Source: Flammula alnicola
Lineage: Eukaryota > Basidiomycota > Agaricomycetes > Agaricales > Strophariaceae
Direction of reading: 5' to 3'
NCBI GenBank assembly: GCA_015499995.1
Contig: JADNRV010000086.1
Location: 124,001 to 188,000, forward strand
Length of the DNA: 64,000 bases
Both the position numbers and the translations under genes were made by a program. The notes under the pieces are model-generated. The model worked only from the letters and a program-made list of their open reading frames with translations, had not been told where the DNA came from and did not search any database. Below, one piece after another: positions 13,271 through 24,551 of this stretch. Each line of letters opens with the position of its first letter. The first letter of the stretch is position 1.

Positions 13271-14251
13271 ATGAGCTCGAGCTCGACACGTACAGCAGGC
13301 AATCCTCGATCATTCAATGCCAGTGGGGAGGTACTTATGATTATGTTCGTCTATTGCTTGTCTGGTCAATTGGACCGAGCACTCATAGTTTAATCCAGGT
13401 TATTGGGAGAAACGGGAGTTGGGAAGAGCACAGTTGCGGCCCCAAGCATTCTAGATACGCGCATAACTGACGACTCATTTACGCAGTTTATTTCGACCGC
13501 AGGACCTCGAGGTCCAGAGCCCGCAACAAGTCCTTCTATAGATCCTTGCACGAAGACTGTTGAAGAATACGAAGTCTATAACAAGGACCACCATAACAAA
13601 TTCCCCGATACCCGAGTAGTTCTCCTTGATACTCCTGGGTTCAACGACGCGGACTATCAGGGAGGCGATCAGGAGAAATTGCAAAAGATTATAGATTGGC
13701 TTAAAGAGAGATCCAAGTAAGCATAATTCTGTAATAATTGCTCTGTTCTGATCATAAATTGAAATTGAATCAGAGATGCGCACAAACCTCACGCGAAACT
13801 TGCTGGTATCATTTATTTGCATGATATCACTCGGGCTAGGTTCACCATGACAGATCAATCGAAGCTGATGAATATCAAGCGCTTACCTCGTCCTCCTCGT
13901 CTCATTCTTGTAACTACAAAGTGGAGCGAAGAGCCACACCAATCGTCTAAAGAGCGGGAGTTGCAGGTCGCTTTACGAGGCATTCAGGCTACGCGAGCCC
14001 GCTTCAACAAAACCCCTGATTCGGCCTGGGAGATAATTGGCGACATAGTTTCCAATCCGGAATTTATCACCTTGGACGGTATGAAAACGCACTTAGAGGC
14101 CATTCGCCCTCATATCACGCCAGTATTAGAAAGTAAAAAAAGGGGATTTTTTAGCAGGATATTTCGATTCAGGAGGAAAGGTACAGTACATGTCTCCCTA
14201 ATATTAATGCAGTTTTACGGATTTTTTAACACCTTGTCTGCAGTGAAGTGA
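13271..14251 (+). CDS. AIG1/GIMAP-like GTPase, cluster gene 3 (short type)
   Basis: Exons 13271-13344, 13399-13432 (34 nt), 13497-13726, 13774-14180 and 14244-14251 splice in phase to 250 aa. The short N-terminus ends EVLMIM and the P-loop is LLGETGVGKST. G3 is LDTPGFND and the fourth motif VTTKWS. The C-terminus is RGFFSRIFRFRRKVK, strongly basic and aromatic, suited to binding acidic membranes (inference). The donor of the P-loop exon (GTTGCG) is weak, but the acceptor and phase are conserved across the family. It lies directly downstream of gene 2 on the same strand, probably from tandem duplication. Confidence 0.82.
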
Positions 14252-14667
14252 TCCAAAATTATCAATCAGAATGCTTCTCGCGGATACCATAGTTCATGGG
14301 TGTCATACAGTAGTTTAAATCGAGAGATGATTTCGGTTACTGTTGTTTGAAGGCGTCACTTTAAATTGTCGATTACTCACGAAATGAGTTTTGCACGTTT
14401 CCGCTACATTTTCATACTCTTATAATTACTATGAACAATGAATTGTTTCAATTACTGGTTCTGTTGATCGAAGCGTGTAAAAGGAGTGGGCAGTACACGC
14501 ACGCCGTGCAGGCGTTGCATAACCAACGCAAGTGAGAAACTTCAATATGGAATCAGCATGGCAATAACATGCCCACTACGCGCAATAACTGCTGCCAAAG
14601 TTCCACTTGTCGTCGCGCCCTTTTCAAATCACTAGATTTCTTCCCTATTTTCGTTCTGAATCCTGAC
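14252..14667. other. Intergenic between GTPase genes 3 and 4
   Basis: About 0.4 kb of AT-rich sequence; nothing recognised apart from expected 3' and 5' flanks. Confidence 0.4.
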
Positions 14668-15476
14668 ATGCCTAAAACTTTGGCAAAGGCCAACTCGGAT
14701 GTTCTCATTCTGTGAGTTGACGTAGGCTCCTGCTCAATGCTATATAGCGGTCTGACGTTGCTTGAATTTGTAGTATAACTGGTCAAATTGGAGTCGGGAA
14801 AAGCCATGTGAGATATCTGCTTGACTCGTTCTAAGCGCTTCCACATATTCTACCCCAGTTCATCAACATCGCTGCAAGCACGAAAATAATGACAGAAGGC
14901 GAAGGACTAGAGTCCGTCACCAAAATGCCCGAGCATACCATCTGCTTCAATCCTAGAGACCTCAGCAATTCCTCTCGTGTTATTCTCGTGGACACCCCTG
15001 GATTCGACGACACTTTCGTGGAGGACGGTGAAATAATGCAACGCATTTTAAACTACATGAACAAGTGAGTGAAACATACTTCAAAATCTTCCATTTTTGC
15101 TGAGAAATAGCGAAGGTTTCATAAAACCGCTCGTGTCGGAGTCCTGTATTTAATCGATCCTCGTCAACGAAGATTACCGATGTTAGACGAGTTGATGTCT
15201 AGCCCGAAAATCGGAGGATCTCTTCTAACCGTGGGTATTAGTCCACGAGGTGAAATGACATTCGCGAATTCGGAGAACTCTGCCTGGGATATCATCGATA
15301 AGGTGTTGACAAAAGAACACCTAGTTGATGTAGCAGCGTTCCGGAAATTCCTGAAAACGCTTTGTATCAGGCAGGCTCAGTATACACCGAGGAGGAGCAG
15401 TTTGACGTTCTTAGGCTTGTTCAGGTCTTTATTCCGAATACAGCGAGGTGAGTCCTCCTATTCAACGCGCTGTTAG
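14668..15476 (+). CDS. Divergent GTPase, cluster gene 4, fourth motif missing
   Basis: Exons 14668-14711, 14774-14807 (34 nt), 14859-15064 and 15116-15476 give 214 aa. The P-loop is ITGQIGVGKSH, followed by FINIAAS and VDTPGFDD. The next stretch, VGVLYLIDPRQRRLPM, aligns with the strand and helix before the fourth motif. Then 40-50 residues are missing relative to paralogs and TVGISPRG stands where TTKW is expected, so base recognition may be lost. SAWDIIDKVL realigns with the family, and the tail LTFLGLFRSLFRIQR keeps the aromatic/basic character. An alternative last intron (donor GTGAGT after the QR codons) would change the last residues. Possibly a regulatory or decaying member. Confidence 0.7.
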
Positions 15477-16052
15477 CCCATCCCAATTTCAGGTTTGTAC
15501 CCACTGCTAGAATCCTTATAACATACTTATGTATGTAGTGACCGGAATTGACAAGGAATTGGATTCGATGGATTCGTTCATCAGTCACTGCATCTTGACA
15601 GGTTCACAGACCTAATTTGAAATTTGAACATTAAGATTCTCACGGCCTTTTTCCCTCGACTTTTTCCTATGAACTTTTTTCATCAGCAGAGCTGAGAGAA
15701 CCATCTTTCCTGAGACGAATTTTTTTGCTTTTGTACGGTCAACTGATCACTCCAACGATATGGCGAGTTACCACACCACTGACCGAGCATCCTGTCATCA
15801 TATTGACTTTTGTTTTGACATAGAATTCTTAACTTGTCCGAAATCACCGCTATCTCATGCGTCCTTGGATTGGACGATGAAGCTTGCAGTATGTAGCCAC
15901 GATTCGGGCACGATGCAAATCCGGTTTCATTGGGCACAGGGTTTCTGCTCTATCCTATCGCCAGTGTTAGGCGTTACTTACATAAATGAGATGGTGGACT
16001 GCCTGCTGTCAACGTCCCCTTAGAACACTCCCAAAACCATTGTCGGTCACAT
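15477..16052. other. Intergenic upstream of kinase-GTPase gene
   Basis: About 0.58 kb; no supported gene or repeat. Short frames on both strands are unbiased. Confidence 0.4.
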
Positions 16053-19000
16053 ATGCGAACTCCTGCAGCAGCAATCTGGCGCCTTGCCACTGCGTTGTCG
16101 AACACACGTCCTATTTCATCTCCTTATGAGACTCCCGCAGCTTGGATCGATGAAAACAGGACCCAAATCCAGAAGGTTCTCGACGACACAGAGACGCCGG
16201 CGCTTGCGAGCAGCGATCTTCCGGGTTTGGGAAAACTTTTATATCCAGTAGGCATCGAAGTCTCGGCCCACCTTGCTTGACCTCGTACGAACGATAACCA
16301 ATGTTATTCAGAGACTTACAACATACACATATGCTAGATTGAAACTGTTCAGCGCAGATACAAGGTACGTCAAATCTTCTTGCGAGCTGTACTAGCTTTC
16401 TCATAAGTCGTTTCCCATCAGTGCATTGGACCTGTTGATTGAAAAGCTTGAAGAGTGGGCGATCTTGGAAGATATCGCACAGCTAGTGCATCATGCGTCT
16501 ATCCAAGAGACTCTTCGGGAGTGTCTCATTACATCTGGAAAGGTATTTCCCCGATCTCAGAGTACAGGTCTCCCATTGATATTGACGAAATACGTAGATT
16601 ACCCTCTCAGAAAGAACGCGTCTTCTTCAACTACACCACCTTGATGTTCTTTGCGTCATGGCGCGAGTTCTTACTATCTCCTTCAATCTCGGGTCACTTA
16701 AACAACTAGTGAATCAAACAGGTGAAGACGCCCAAAGTCTGCTAAATATATTACAAGCGGTAATTTATTCATGTCGTGTTGTCTATAAAACGATCTAACA
16801 AACTTTATCCTATTTCCAGCTCCTTGACTCCGAACATCTCGGAGTCGCTCGCCCCTCAATCTTGAGGCGATATTAGAGCTATCCAAGAAATCTTGCTTGT
16901 TTCCCGATAACCTTGTATTGAGAGGCGTCGAGAAGGAGGGCCATTCCGCCCTTGATGGAGGAAGTTTCGGAGACATCTGGCAAGGTTCGTTTGCCGGGAA
17001 AGCTGTGGCGATTAAGGTCATGCGTAGGCTGCATGGCGGTATCAACAGCAAAACAGCGAAGGTGCGCTCTTTAAAAATAAATTTACTGCACCAGCCCATG
17101 CTGTGGATATCAACAGATTTTCAATTTTGAAGCCGTCCTCTGGAGACAATTTCATCACCCCAACGTATTGTCCTTCTACGGAGTACACCTATGGCCTCAG
17201 GATCCTAGGCCCGTCATTTGCCTTATTTCGCCCTGGATGTCGCATGGAAATATTCTGGAATATCTAAAGCGAAATCCTAACGCAGATCGCTTGTCCTTGG
17301 TGCGGTTACTTTTTTATTGAAATTCAGGCCCGCATTGAACCGTTTATGAAAGATATTCGATATAGCTAGCGGCCTGCAATATCTTCACGAGTTTGATCCC
17401 CCAGTGGTACACGGTGACATGAAGGGAGTACGTGTCTAAAACGTAGATTTTCGTCTCGAGATACTGACTCTCAGTATATGAAGAGGAATATTCTCATCAC
17501 TCCATCTTTGAGAGCCTGTGTCGCCGACTTTGGCCTGTGCACGCTTAAACCAGATCCTGTGATTAATTTCACGCCAACTTCCAGCAATTGGAAATCCGGA
17601 ACCTTCGGCTATCTGGCGCCAGAGATTTTAATGGACCCCTCACCGGATATCAAGGATGAACACAAAGGTCGCAAGACATTAGCTAGTGATGTTTATGCTT
17701 TTGGTGTAGTTGTCTACGAAGTAATGATTATTTTCCTGCTATTTCTCGGCATATCTCAGCTAATGATGGATTCTGTCCTAGATATTTACGGGACGCACGA
17801 GGTACCACGGATTTCCTGTGGTGAATGAGATCATGGCTACGATTCAAAATGTCCAGACACCCAAGCCAGTTTTGGTCGATGACCAATTATGGGATTTAGT
17901 TGAAAAGTGTTGGGAAAAGGATGCTAAATTGCGTCCGTCTATAGGAATAATCGTCAAGGAGCTCACATCATATCTGGCCTTGTCTGAATCTCCGTCAAAT
18001 GACTCTCTGGAATGGGATGAAAGTATAATATCTCGCCTTCGGTCCTCCGTCCTCGATCCCGCGTGTATGTTTCCAAAGACAGGCACAGATATACCCGATC
18101 TCCCTACTTTCTTGAACAACGATGGAGAGCCCTTGACAGACATTAAGAGTGGAGATATTGTTATTGCGTACGTTTCGACTTACTTTCAACCTTTTTCTCC
18201 TCTGATAATTGATCAACACCAGCGTCATGGGTCCTTCCGGAACTGGAAAAAGCTCGGTGAGATCCCTAGATTACTGCAGACCTTAGTTTTTGTATTCTGA
18301 ATTTATCTTCCAGTTTGTGAACACTGTGATGGGTCGCACAGTCGCCACAGTGGACGGCCGCTTCGAATCATGCACTCAGGATGTTCAGACTTTTGGCTGT
18401 ATGCATCCGAATGGAAATGGTCAGAAAATTGTTATTGTCGATACGCCTGGATTCGACGATACCAACAAGACGGATTACGAAGTACTTGAAGAAATAGCAA
18501 AATGGCTAGAACAGACGTAGGTTTCTTCTCGAATAGTACAAGTTTATTAACTAACTTCGTTTCTCATCCTCAAGGTACAGGAAACGTATCACGTTGTCAG
18601 GCATCCTGCAGTTCCACAGTATCCAAGAAGCGAGGATGCGAGGAACACCGCGAAGAAATCTAGAAATGTTTCAGCGACTCTGCGGTGCCACTGCTCTTAA
18701 GAACGTCGTTCTGCTAACCACATATTGGGATCAAGTCTCTGGGAGTGTTGGTTCAACGCGAGAAACCCAGCTCATGGCTCAGTTTTGGGAGACATTGACC
18801 CGACACGGATCACGTGTTGAGCGATTCGACCCCCCAACTTACGAGCGTGCATGGGATTTGATCAATTACTTCCAGACTCCGGCCCACTCCTCCCATATTC
18901 CGGAACCTAAACCAGCGCTCACTATTCAAGTTGAGATCGTCGACGAAGGGAAACAGCTTTATGAAACATCGGCGTTCGGTTTTCTTGTACAGTTTTGGAC

Positions 19001-19205
19001 GCGGATAGTCGACACGATACGGGGGAAGGCGCGCGCGAAGGTTCAGAACGTTCAGAGCCCTGATTTAGCCAGAGCCATGCAGCAGAAGGGGAGCCTAGAA
19101 AAGGGACTTCTAAGGTCTCCCAGCAGTACCAAATCCATTGGATCCATTGGCGAGAAACAGAAATGGTTCACTCGACGAGGTGCCAGAGGAAAGAGAGCCT
19201 CTTAG
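16053..19205 (+). CDS. TKL protein kinase fused to AIG1-like GTPase, cluster gene 5
   Basis: Twelve exons: 16053-16247, 16312-16364, 16422-16542, 16598-16759, 16820-17061, 17117-17299, 17353-17427, 17484-17720, 17782-18167, 18223-18256, 18314-18516 and 18575-19205. The product is about 840 aa if one apparent 1-nt deletion near 16865 is allowed for. Residues 1-200 are helical. The kinase domain spans about 215-480: Gly loop GGSFGDIW, Lys in VAIKVM, HPNVLSFYGVH, catalytic loop HGDMKGRN, ADFGL, YLAPEIL and an SDVYAFGVVVYE helix, typical of Agaricomycete TKL kinases. A linker of about 70 residues leads to DIVIA, then the P-loop VMGPSGTGKSS on a 34-nt exon, FVNTVMG, VDTPGFDD and TTYWD (Tyr replaces the Lys of TTKW). 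The C-terminus is basic. Kinase end and GTPase start share one open exon (17782-18167), supporting a real fusion. Confidence 0.8.
16861..16870 (+). other. Apparent 1-nt frameshift in the kinase-GTPase gene
   Basis: The frame reading LLDSEHLGVARPSIL before this point runs into a stop (TATTAG). The frame needed after it (AILELSKKSCLFPDN, then the kinase) is offset by one base. No intron of workable size fits between them. Either a base is missing (sequencing error or mutation) or splicing skips this segment with an intron of about 107 nt ending at TTGAG. Confidence 0.6.
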
Positions 19206-19748
19206 TGGTAGTATTCGATCGTGAAATGACCCTTAGTATGTAGACATGAATATCCGCCAATTGGAACTTCAAGCTTCAAGCTTCACGTTTAAGTTCGGTT
19301 CTTGGTAAAATATAGTTCAGATCATAGTTCCGATTAGAAGTCAAGACAAAATGTGAACCAAATACTTCAGGCTTTACGTGCGTAGAGGTTGCCATGCTTT
19401 ACCATCGTGCGCGTGAAGAGTGATTAGGCTGCGTTCGCCAACTTAGTTTAGGCACGAGGTCAGAAAATCTGTCTCGCTTTGGGAATTAGCCTCGCCTTAA
19501 CATCGTTGCCCAGTGCGAGAGCCATGAGGTAGGCATCTTGAAACGTGTGGCACTGAAGTCTGGTTTCCTCGAGGCATCGGATGAGAGACATATGTCGTCC
19601 AGCAGACGCGTTCCAGGATATAGCGTTCCGAGTGCTGTCGACGTGGACGCAAATCCTATTCTATCATCCTTTGTAAGTCTTCCTCTTGTTCCATTCGTTC
19701 CTGCCTAAAGAGTCGGCTCGGGCCCCCAGCGAAACGAGCAACAATACG
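19206..19748. other. Intergenic upstream of GTPase gene 6, duplicated upstream of gene 7
   Basis: This stretch resembles part of the 21.8-22.0 kb region: a shared CCAGGATATAGCGT block, followed by CAGTGCT-like and GGACGNAAAT-like blocks, lies ahead of both genes. It points to a tandem duplication that included the promoter. Confidence 0.5.
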
Positions 19749-20929
19749 ATGTCGAATTTCAGCAAAAATCTAAGGGCGATGGTCAAGCACGATGATCCGA
19801 TATTGAAAGATGGAAACGCCAACGACATTGTGATACCGTAAGCTCTCTCCTCTACCTTTTTGCCAATAAAATTTTCGCTGAGTCAAGTCCTCTAGAATTA
19901 TGGGCCCAACTGGTGTTGGGAAGAGTTCTGTAAGTAAAATTTCGCTTAAAAATAGTTCTTAGACTCTTAATTATTACAGTTCATCAATACTCTCCTGGGT
20001 GACGCCAGGGTGACTGTCGGGCACAGTTTGAAATCATGTACTCCGCATCTACAACCCGTAATCATAACGACCGAGGTTCCCCCCGCCCTCCGTAATCAGT
20101 TGAAAGGGCGCCGACTTATCATCGTGGACACTCCGGGTTTCGACGACACCTTTGTGGACGACTCTGAGATACTAAGGCGTATATCCGTTTGGCTAGCTGC
20201 ATCGTGAGCAATCTCACTCAAAATTATTCACGAGCAGTTTTAACATTCTCTGAAGATATAGCAAGAAGATGAAACTGGGTGGCGTCATATATCTCCATGA
20301 CATATCGCAAACCCGTATGCTGGGCACGACTCGTAGAAATTTGGATATGTTCCAAAAATTGGTCGGGAAAGATGCACTCAGATCTATCGTTCTAGGGACC
20401 ACGAAATGGAGCTTGGTGCAACCCGAGACAGCTTCGAAACGCGAGGGGGAGCTCAAGTCCGCCTACTGGAAAGAAATGATCAAAGCAGGATCGCCCGTAT
20501 TCCAGGTCGACACGTCCGAGTCGAGCAAACGGGCCTGGGATCTGATCGCATACATTCTCAGAGAAATCGAGAAGCAAAGGGGCATTGACAGATTTCTCAA
20601 GATACAGGACGAGTTGGTCAACATGAGGAGAATCATCCCCGAGACGGATGCAGGCAAAACCCTGAAATACACTCTTGACCAATTGATCGATATGCAGAAG
20701 CAGAGAGCGCAAAAACTTAGGGCGCAGTTGGAGAAGGGTGACGATGAAGAATTGCACAAACAGTTTGTAGAGGGAGAGAAGCAACTTGGACAGCTTGTGC
20801 AGATGGCGAAAGAGATGAAGATACCTCTTTCGCGTCGCATCAAGAAATTTTTCGGTTTGGTAAGTTTTCATAGGTCCCATCCGCAGATATTACGAGGATA
20901 CTTAATAAGGATGAACTCCACAGGCGTAG
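19749..20929 (+). CDS. AIG1/GIMAP-like GTPase, cluster gene 6 (long type)
   Basis: Exons 19749-19837, 19896-19929 (34 nt), 19980-20203, 20256-20859 and 20924-20929 give 318 aa, the same length as gene 1. The N-terminus ends NDIVIP and the P-loop is IMGPTGVGKSS. FINTLLG, SCT, VDTPGFDD and GTTKWS follow. The helical C-terminus (MQKQRAQKLRAQLEKGDDEEL) ends RRIKKFFGLA. The last exon is only GCGTAG. Without that splice, translation would continue to 21060 with unrelated sequence; the same 6-nt terminal exon arrangement in gene 7 supports splicing. It is the tandem sister of gene 7. Confidence 0.85.
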
Positions 20930-22012
20930 TGTCGCGAGATATATACTCGGGGTCAGAGGATCCGTTTCGCCACCAATTCATGTACCGGTTCCCTTTATAT
21001 ACTTGTATGGCAGAATTTCGTCTCGCTGAACTTGAATTTCAGCGAAGCGGTGAATTCTGAGCGCTGAGCACTGACCACTCGTAAGGATCCAGCGCAATCT
21101 TCGAATTGGTTCGAGGGCAGTAAGCGGTTTCAACAACGTTAACAATCGCAGGGGCAAGGGTGTCACCGACCCTCAAGGGACGTTCCTGCATATACGATTT
21201 GGAACCCCACCATTGTATAGGCGATGAAACTCAAATTCGTTATGCACCCAAGGCTGTTTCCATAAGCGACGGAAGGCCGTTGTCCAACGTCTTGCAGCTA
21301 AGGTTTTGAAGAGATTGCAACGAGGCCCTAGACCGGAACGAGATCCCTGGTGCATCTCTTCTGACTCCGAAGTGATAGTGATTCGGCTGAAGCATTTTCC
21401 TTTGGCGAAATCGTAGCAGACTTTGGAATCGGAAGTATTGGAACTTGAGCTTGAAGCCTGAAGCTTTGAAGTCGCATGCTTATTGCCTACAGGCGATACC
21501 ATTCGAAGAAGTGGAGGTATTGACGAAACGAGGATCCGGAAGGCTCCGGCATGGCCCGGAGTCCGACGTGATCACAAAATATTTTGGGTGTATACTTACA
21601 CTGTGACTCTCTCAAAACTTCGTGTCAACAACGCTTTATGGCCCCAAGGCCTCAAGGCCTTGGGCTTCACTAGTACTTCTGGCTACATGAATACGTAGTG
21701 ATGTTCAAGTCTATTCAGAGGTAGGCAGCTGCAAACATGTTCGGCGTCTGACTTCCCGCCAATACTCGCCTTAATGTTGCTGTGATGAAACATCTGCCTT
21801 GGAACGCACGGCAGCAAATCCTTGACAAATTTCACTGGAAACAGGGCATGGGTTTGTTTATAGATGGGCATCCAGTCGACACATTGTCTCCAGGATATAG
21901 CGTGGCCAGTGCTCGAATCGGACGTAAATATTCGTAGACTCGTAGTACCCCGGAAATATCCCTATTGCCGTTCCTCCTGATACCGTCAGCCGTCTGAGAA
22001 TCCCCATTGCAA
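20930..22012. other. Intergenic between GTPase genes 6 and 7
   Basis: About 1.1 kb. The part next to gene 6 matches the 3' flank of gene 7 (near 23,199-23,345), and the end matches the 5' flank of gene 6, so duplicated gene flanks make up much of it. No gene supported. Confidence 0.5.
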
Positions 22013-23198
22013 ATGGCCAACAAGTCGATGAAGAAGTGGGGCAGAAATACAAACGTGTCCGTGCTGAGGGAGGTCGACCCAGTGATAGAAGGAGATGCCA
22101 ATGACATTGTGATACCGCAAGTGAATTTTCTCCGCTTTCTACCTGCATCTGCGCTCAGAGAGTTATTTACAGAGTAATGGGTCCAACCGGCGTCGGGAAG
22201 AGTTCTGTAGGTAATTTCTCTCCTCGAATCCGCTGATTTTGGCTGATTTTTCTTACACCACAGTTCATCAATTCACTCCTAGGTCCCAATGACCAAAAGT
22301 TGGCTGTTGGGCACGGCCTGTCATCCTGCACCTCGGACGTGAGCCCTGTAATCATAACGGACGGCCATTATGGTCAGCTAACGGGACGACGGCTTGTTAT
22401 GGTGGATACACCGGGGTTCGACGACACCTCTTTATCCGACACCGAGATTCTGAGGCGAATATCAGTTTGGTTGGCCGCATCGTGAGTTGTCTCTGTCGAG
22501 CTGTCACCCAAGAATTTGCCATAACAAGCATTGCAGATATAGCAGCAAGATGAAACTGGGCGGCGTTGTCTATCTCGATGATATAACGCAGACATGCCCC
22601 CCAGCTCGTAAAGATCTGGATACATTTCAAAAATTGGTCGGAAAAGATGCCCTGAAGTCTACCGTCCTAGGAACCACCAAATGGTCCATCGTCAAACCTA
22701 ATGATGGTGTGGCACGCCAGCGGGAACTTGAATGCACCTACTGGACAGAAATGATCAACGCAGGATCCCGTGTTTTCCGCATCGATGAAGGCGAAAGATC
22801 TGCCCGGAATATCGTCAATTGTATTCTCAGCGAAATTGGCCAGCAAGGGGGGGTCAACAGATTTCTCAGGATACAAAGCGAGTTGGTTGATATGCAGAAA
22901 ATCATTCCTGAGACGGATGCAGGCCGAACCCTGAAATATAGCCTCGACGAACTGATTGAAATGCAGAAACAGAGGGCACGAAAACTTAGGGCGCGGGCAG
23001 TGAGGGCTGACGATGAAGAACTGCGCAGGCAGTTCGTCGAGGGAGAGAAGCAACTTGGACAACTTGTGCAGGAGGCGAAAGAGATGAAGGTCCCGCTCTC
23101 GCGTCGCATCAAGAAATTTTTCGGTATGGTAAGTTTTCATAGTTCCCGTGTGCAGATGTTACGAGCATACTTAATAAAGATGAACTCCATAGGCATAG
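22013..23198 (+). CDS. AIG1/GIMAP-like GTPase, cluster gene 7 (long type)
   Basis: Exons 22013-22116, 22173-22206 (34 nt), 22264-22481, 22537-23128 and 23193-23198 give 317 aa. The P-loop is VMGPTGVGKSS; VDTPGFDD and GTTKWS follow. The helical segment MQKQRARKLRARAVRADDEEL and the tail RRIKKFFGMA are nearly the same as in gene 6. The intron before the P-loop exon begins with GCAAGT instead of GTAAGT, a GC-AG intron; splicing there is needed to keep the frame. High similarity to gene 6, including in both flanks, indicates a recent tandem duplication. Confidence 0.85.
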
Positions 23199-23787
23199 TG
23201 TCGGGAGATACGCACTCGAGGTCGGAGGATCCATTGAGCTACTAATTCATGTACTGGATAACTTTATATATGCGTTGTGATTGCATGGCAGAATTTCGAT
23301 TTTGACGAAGCGAACCAATTCTGAGCATTGACCACCCGCAAGGATTCAGCGCTATCCTTGGATTGGTTCCAGAGCAGGAGGAGATTTCCGGTGCGGTCCA
23401 AGGTTCTCCTCGCCATCCAGGAAGAAACCCTGGGTTAAATCAACAAGAGACTGGTCAACGCGATACCCTCTAAGTAAGGAGGATCCACGCGGGCTCCAGT
23501 GTAATGCCGGGATGATTGTCTCAGATTAGGAAAGCTCAGTCCTGATGAACTTTCGCAGTGCTTTATCAGCGGAGCAGGAGTAGGGGATGAGCAATGATGA
23601 GTCGAAAGTGAGCCGCAAGAGAACCGGTACGCCAACCTTTGACGACCTCGGCGTTACTACCACGCGTGTGTCGAAATTTTCCAGCGTCAGAGGTAAATAT
23701 ATCTCAACTTCGCTGGCTCTGCAGCATACCACCTATTCATTTAGTGGTTCCATACACCGTAAATAATGTAAAATATAATCGTACATG
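23199..23787. other. Intergenic, convergent GTPase gene 7 and Vps51
   Basis: The first 150 bp repeat the 3' flank of gene 6. The rest shows nothing recognisable. Confidence 0.45.
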
Positions 23788-24551
23788 TCATCGGTGATTC
23801 GAAGCATTTCCATTGTTCTTCGTACTGCCCTCCGTAGAAACTTCGGCCGTCAACCGCGAAATTTCCGAAAAGGCAGCTCTCAGGAGGTCCAAATCACCGT
23901 CAAGGCTCTCTGCTCTCGTTTTCATCTAGCAAAATCGTGAATAAGGTGACAGAAATGATGGCACGGACGCCTTACCGCAGATATTGTATCACTAGCTGCA
24001 ATGAGTTCGTGATGATGATTGTATACCAATGACTGCCGTTCGCTGTCTAACTGTCGGATTTCTAAGAAGAAAAGGCGTCGGTAAGGATCGCTAACGGGGA
24101 TTCGTACAACGGACCTGTGAGGAGCTCGTTCTCTCGCTTTAACAGTGCGGGTAAGGAAGAAGTTGTTATGAGCTGTTCATAATAGCTTTTCGCATCGAAG
24201 GCGGTTGAATCTAAAGGCTATGCATCAGCTTGACTGTCTATTACCCCCACACAGGAGACTCTCACTTAAGTCCATCGGATCCTGCGTATTCCCAGGACGT
24301 GGAGGTGGAGGCCCAACGCCTAATCCGTAATGCTTTCGGAGAAGGTCCCTGGCGCGTGTCTTCTGAGGTGGTGGAGGGGTTGACGGGCCAGTATTGCGCC
24401 TTGGCGCAGTCGCAGCAGGAGCAGGAGCAGGTGATGATGAGCTGGAGCCGCTGGAAGGTGTCGGTATATTGTTTACAGGCCCTGAAGTCGGCCGAAGAGG
24501 AGAAGGAGGTGGTCGCGGTATCGATGGAACGCGCGAAGGTGTAGAAGACAT
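23788..24551 (-). CDS. vps51: Vps51-like subunit of GARP/EARP tethering complex
   Basis: Tethers endosome-derived vesicles to the trans-Golgi with Vps52, Vps53 and Vps54. Minus-strand exons 24266-24551, 24115-24210, 23976-24061 and 23788-23925 splice in phase to 201 aa, close to the short yeast Vps51 (164 aa) and much shorter than the animal protein. A Pro/Ser-rich N-terminus with RDLLRKHYGLG is followed by the Vps51 core: YYEQLITTSSLPALLKRENE, EIRQLDSERQSLVYNHH, then AASDTISAMKTRAESLDGDL. This matches the conserved helix pair at the start of the VPS51/EXO84/COG1 domain. All splice sites are GT-AG; one 53-nt intron contains in-frame stops, confirming that it is removed. Confidence 0.85.

Noticed and set aside
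20860..21060. C-terminal extension of GTPase gene 6 by read-through to 21060
   Set aside because: A GTAAGT donor and a conserved GC(G/A)TAG terminal exon in both genes 6 and 7 make the spliced ending far more likely.
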